Assembly: GCA_021825785.1 (NCBI GenBank)
Contig: JAKAGP010000126.1
Span: 1 to 6,143 of the forward strand
Direction of reading: 5' to 3'
Length of the DNA: 6,143 nt
Source of the DNA: Nitrospirota bacterium
Lineage (GTDB): Bacteria > Nitrospirota > Thermodesulfovibrionia > Thermodesulfovibrionales > JdFR-88
Shown one piece after another: positions 5,598 to 6,143 of the stretch. How positions within the stretch are numbered: position 1 is the stretch's first letter; each line of letters starts with the position of its first letter. The notes under the pieces were generated by a model. It saw only the letters and a list, made by a program, of their open reading frames with translations. It was not told the origin of the DNA and searched no databases. Position numbers and translations under genes: made by a program.

Positions 5598-6143
5598 CTA
5601 ATCGTCCTGGCGCCAGGCGTCTCCGGTTCCGGCCGGGGGCCTGCCGGGCAGGGCGGGAATCTGGACGGCCGCCCGGTCGGCCGGGATGCAGAGGAGGACC
5701 GTTGTGCCAATGCCTTTTTGACTTTTAATCTGCAGCAGCCCTCCATAGTATCGCAATATCTCCCTGGTGAGGAAGAGGCCGAACCCCTTCCCCTTGTCCG
5801 CGGCGGCCGGTCTTTCATTTTCGCCGCCAAGGATTCCCGATCCGGTGTCGGATATCCGTATTACTACAAGGTCCCGCTCCTGGGGCTGCCTTCCGGCTGA
5901 CAGGAGCGTCCGGACGCGAAGCGTTCCGCCATGGCCCATGGCCTCGATCGCGTTGTTGACCACATTCAGGACGGCCTGTTCCAACTGAAAAGGGTTTATG
6001 ACCGCGCCGGGCAGTTTCGGCGCGTACCTGAATTCCGATTTAATGCCGTTTGCCATGGCCTGAAGCGATACGAAAACCTCTATTTTTTTCACCAGAGAGT
6101 TTATGTCAACCGCCTGGCCCATCTCTCCAATGCCTGCGGAGAG
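5598..6143 (-). CDS. Sensor histidine kinase, C-terminal ATPase domain (partial, N-terminus beyond right edge)
   Basis: The frame is open from the right edge to a TAG at 5598, giving the last 181 residues. It contains a GHKL/HATPase_c domain. Counting from the window edge, the N box is LNVVNNAIEAM (about 59-69), the G1 box DTGSGI (about 99-104) and the G2 box GKGFGLFLTREIL (about 118-130), with the closing GIGTTVLLCIP about 144-154. The His-containing dimerisation region and any sensor or membrane domains are outside. The internal ATG at 6122 is not the real start, since coding continues through it. The last ~25 residues are rich in Pro, Gly and Ala and look unstructured. It would phosphorylate a response regulator, perhaps the NtrC-type protein at the other end of the window, though a different partner upstream is possible. 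Confidence 0.9.
   Translation of the reverse strand, partial: LSAGIGEMGQAVDINSLVKKIEVFVSLQAMANGIKSEFRYAPKLPGAVINPFQLEQAVLNVVNNAIEAMGHGGTLRVRTLLSAGRQPQERDLVVIRISDTGSGILGGENERPAAADKGKGFGLFLTREILRYYGGLLQIKSQKGIGTTVLLCIPADRAAVQIPALPGRPPAGTGDAWRQDD

Noticed and set aside
5606..5617. Perfect 12-base palindrome CCTGGCGCCAGG
   Set aside because: It lies inside the kinase coding end in GC-rich sequence, has no T-run beside it, and gives no further sign of function.

Overview
All recognisable genes lie on the minus strand, so the biological order runs from the right edge to the left edge. The window reads as part of an exopolysaccharide or surface-glycan locus of a Gram-negative bacterium with sigma-54. 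The moderately high GC content, AtoC/NtrC-style signalling and a CapD/WbpM-type dehydratase would fit Nitrospirota, Desulfobacterota or a relative. That placement is a guess from style, not from a marker gene.

Layout in transcription order: (i) the C-terminal part of a sensor histidine kinase (6143-5598, 5' end cut by the window); (ii) a 265-base gap holding a near-perfect sigma-54 -24/-12 promoter (5378-5361) and candidate activator sites; (iii) a specialised NusG paralogue of the RfaH/UpxY/LoaP kind (5332-4823); (iv) a ~160-base leader-like gap with possible RNA hairpins; (v) a DegT/DnrJ/EryC1/StrS PLP aminotransferase (4659-3508); (vi) five bases later, a long fusion protein (3502-815); (vii) fifteen bases later, an NtrC/AtoC-type sigma-54-dependent response regulator (799 to the left edge, 3' end cut).

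The fusion protein is the centrepiece. In order it has a monotopic phosphoglycosyl transferase (PglC type), four membrane helices, a nucleotide-binding Rossmann domain, an inserted MshEN domain, and a WbpM/PglF-type NDP-HexNAc 4,6-dehydratase. The MshEN insert has two 24-residue motifs separated by exactly five residues, which is the known c-di-GMP-binding architecture of the MshE N-terminus. It sits between two domains that are normally directly connected in this dehydratase family.

Working model (inference): the dehydratase and aminotransferase convert UDP-GlcNAc to a UDP-4-amino-4,6-dideoxy sugar, and the transferase part loads that sugar or a derivative onto undecaprenyl phosphate to start a glycan. 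Control may be stacked: sigma-54 and a two-component pair at initiation, a NusG paralogue at elongation, and c-di-GMP directly on the priming enzyme.
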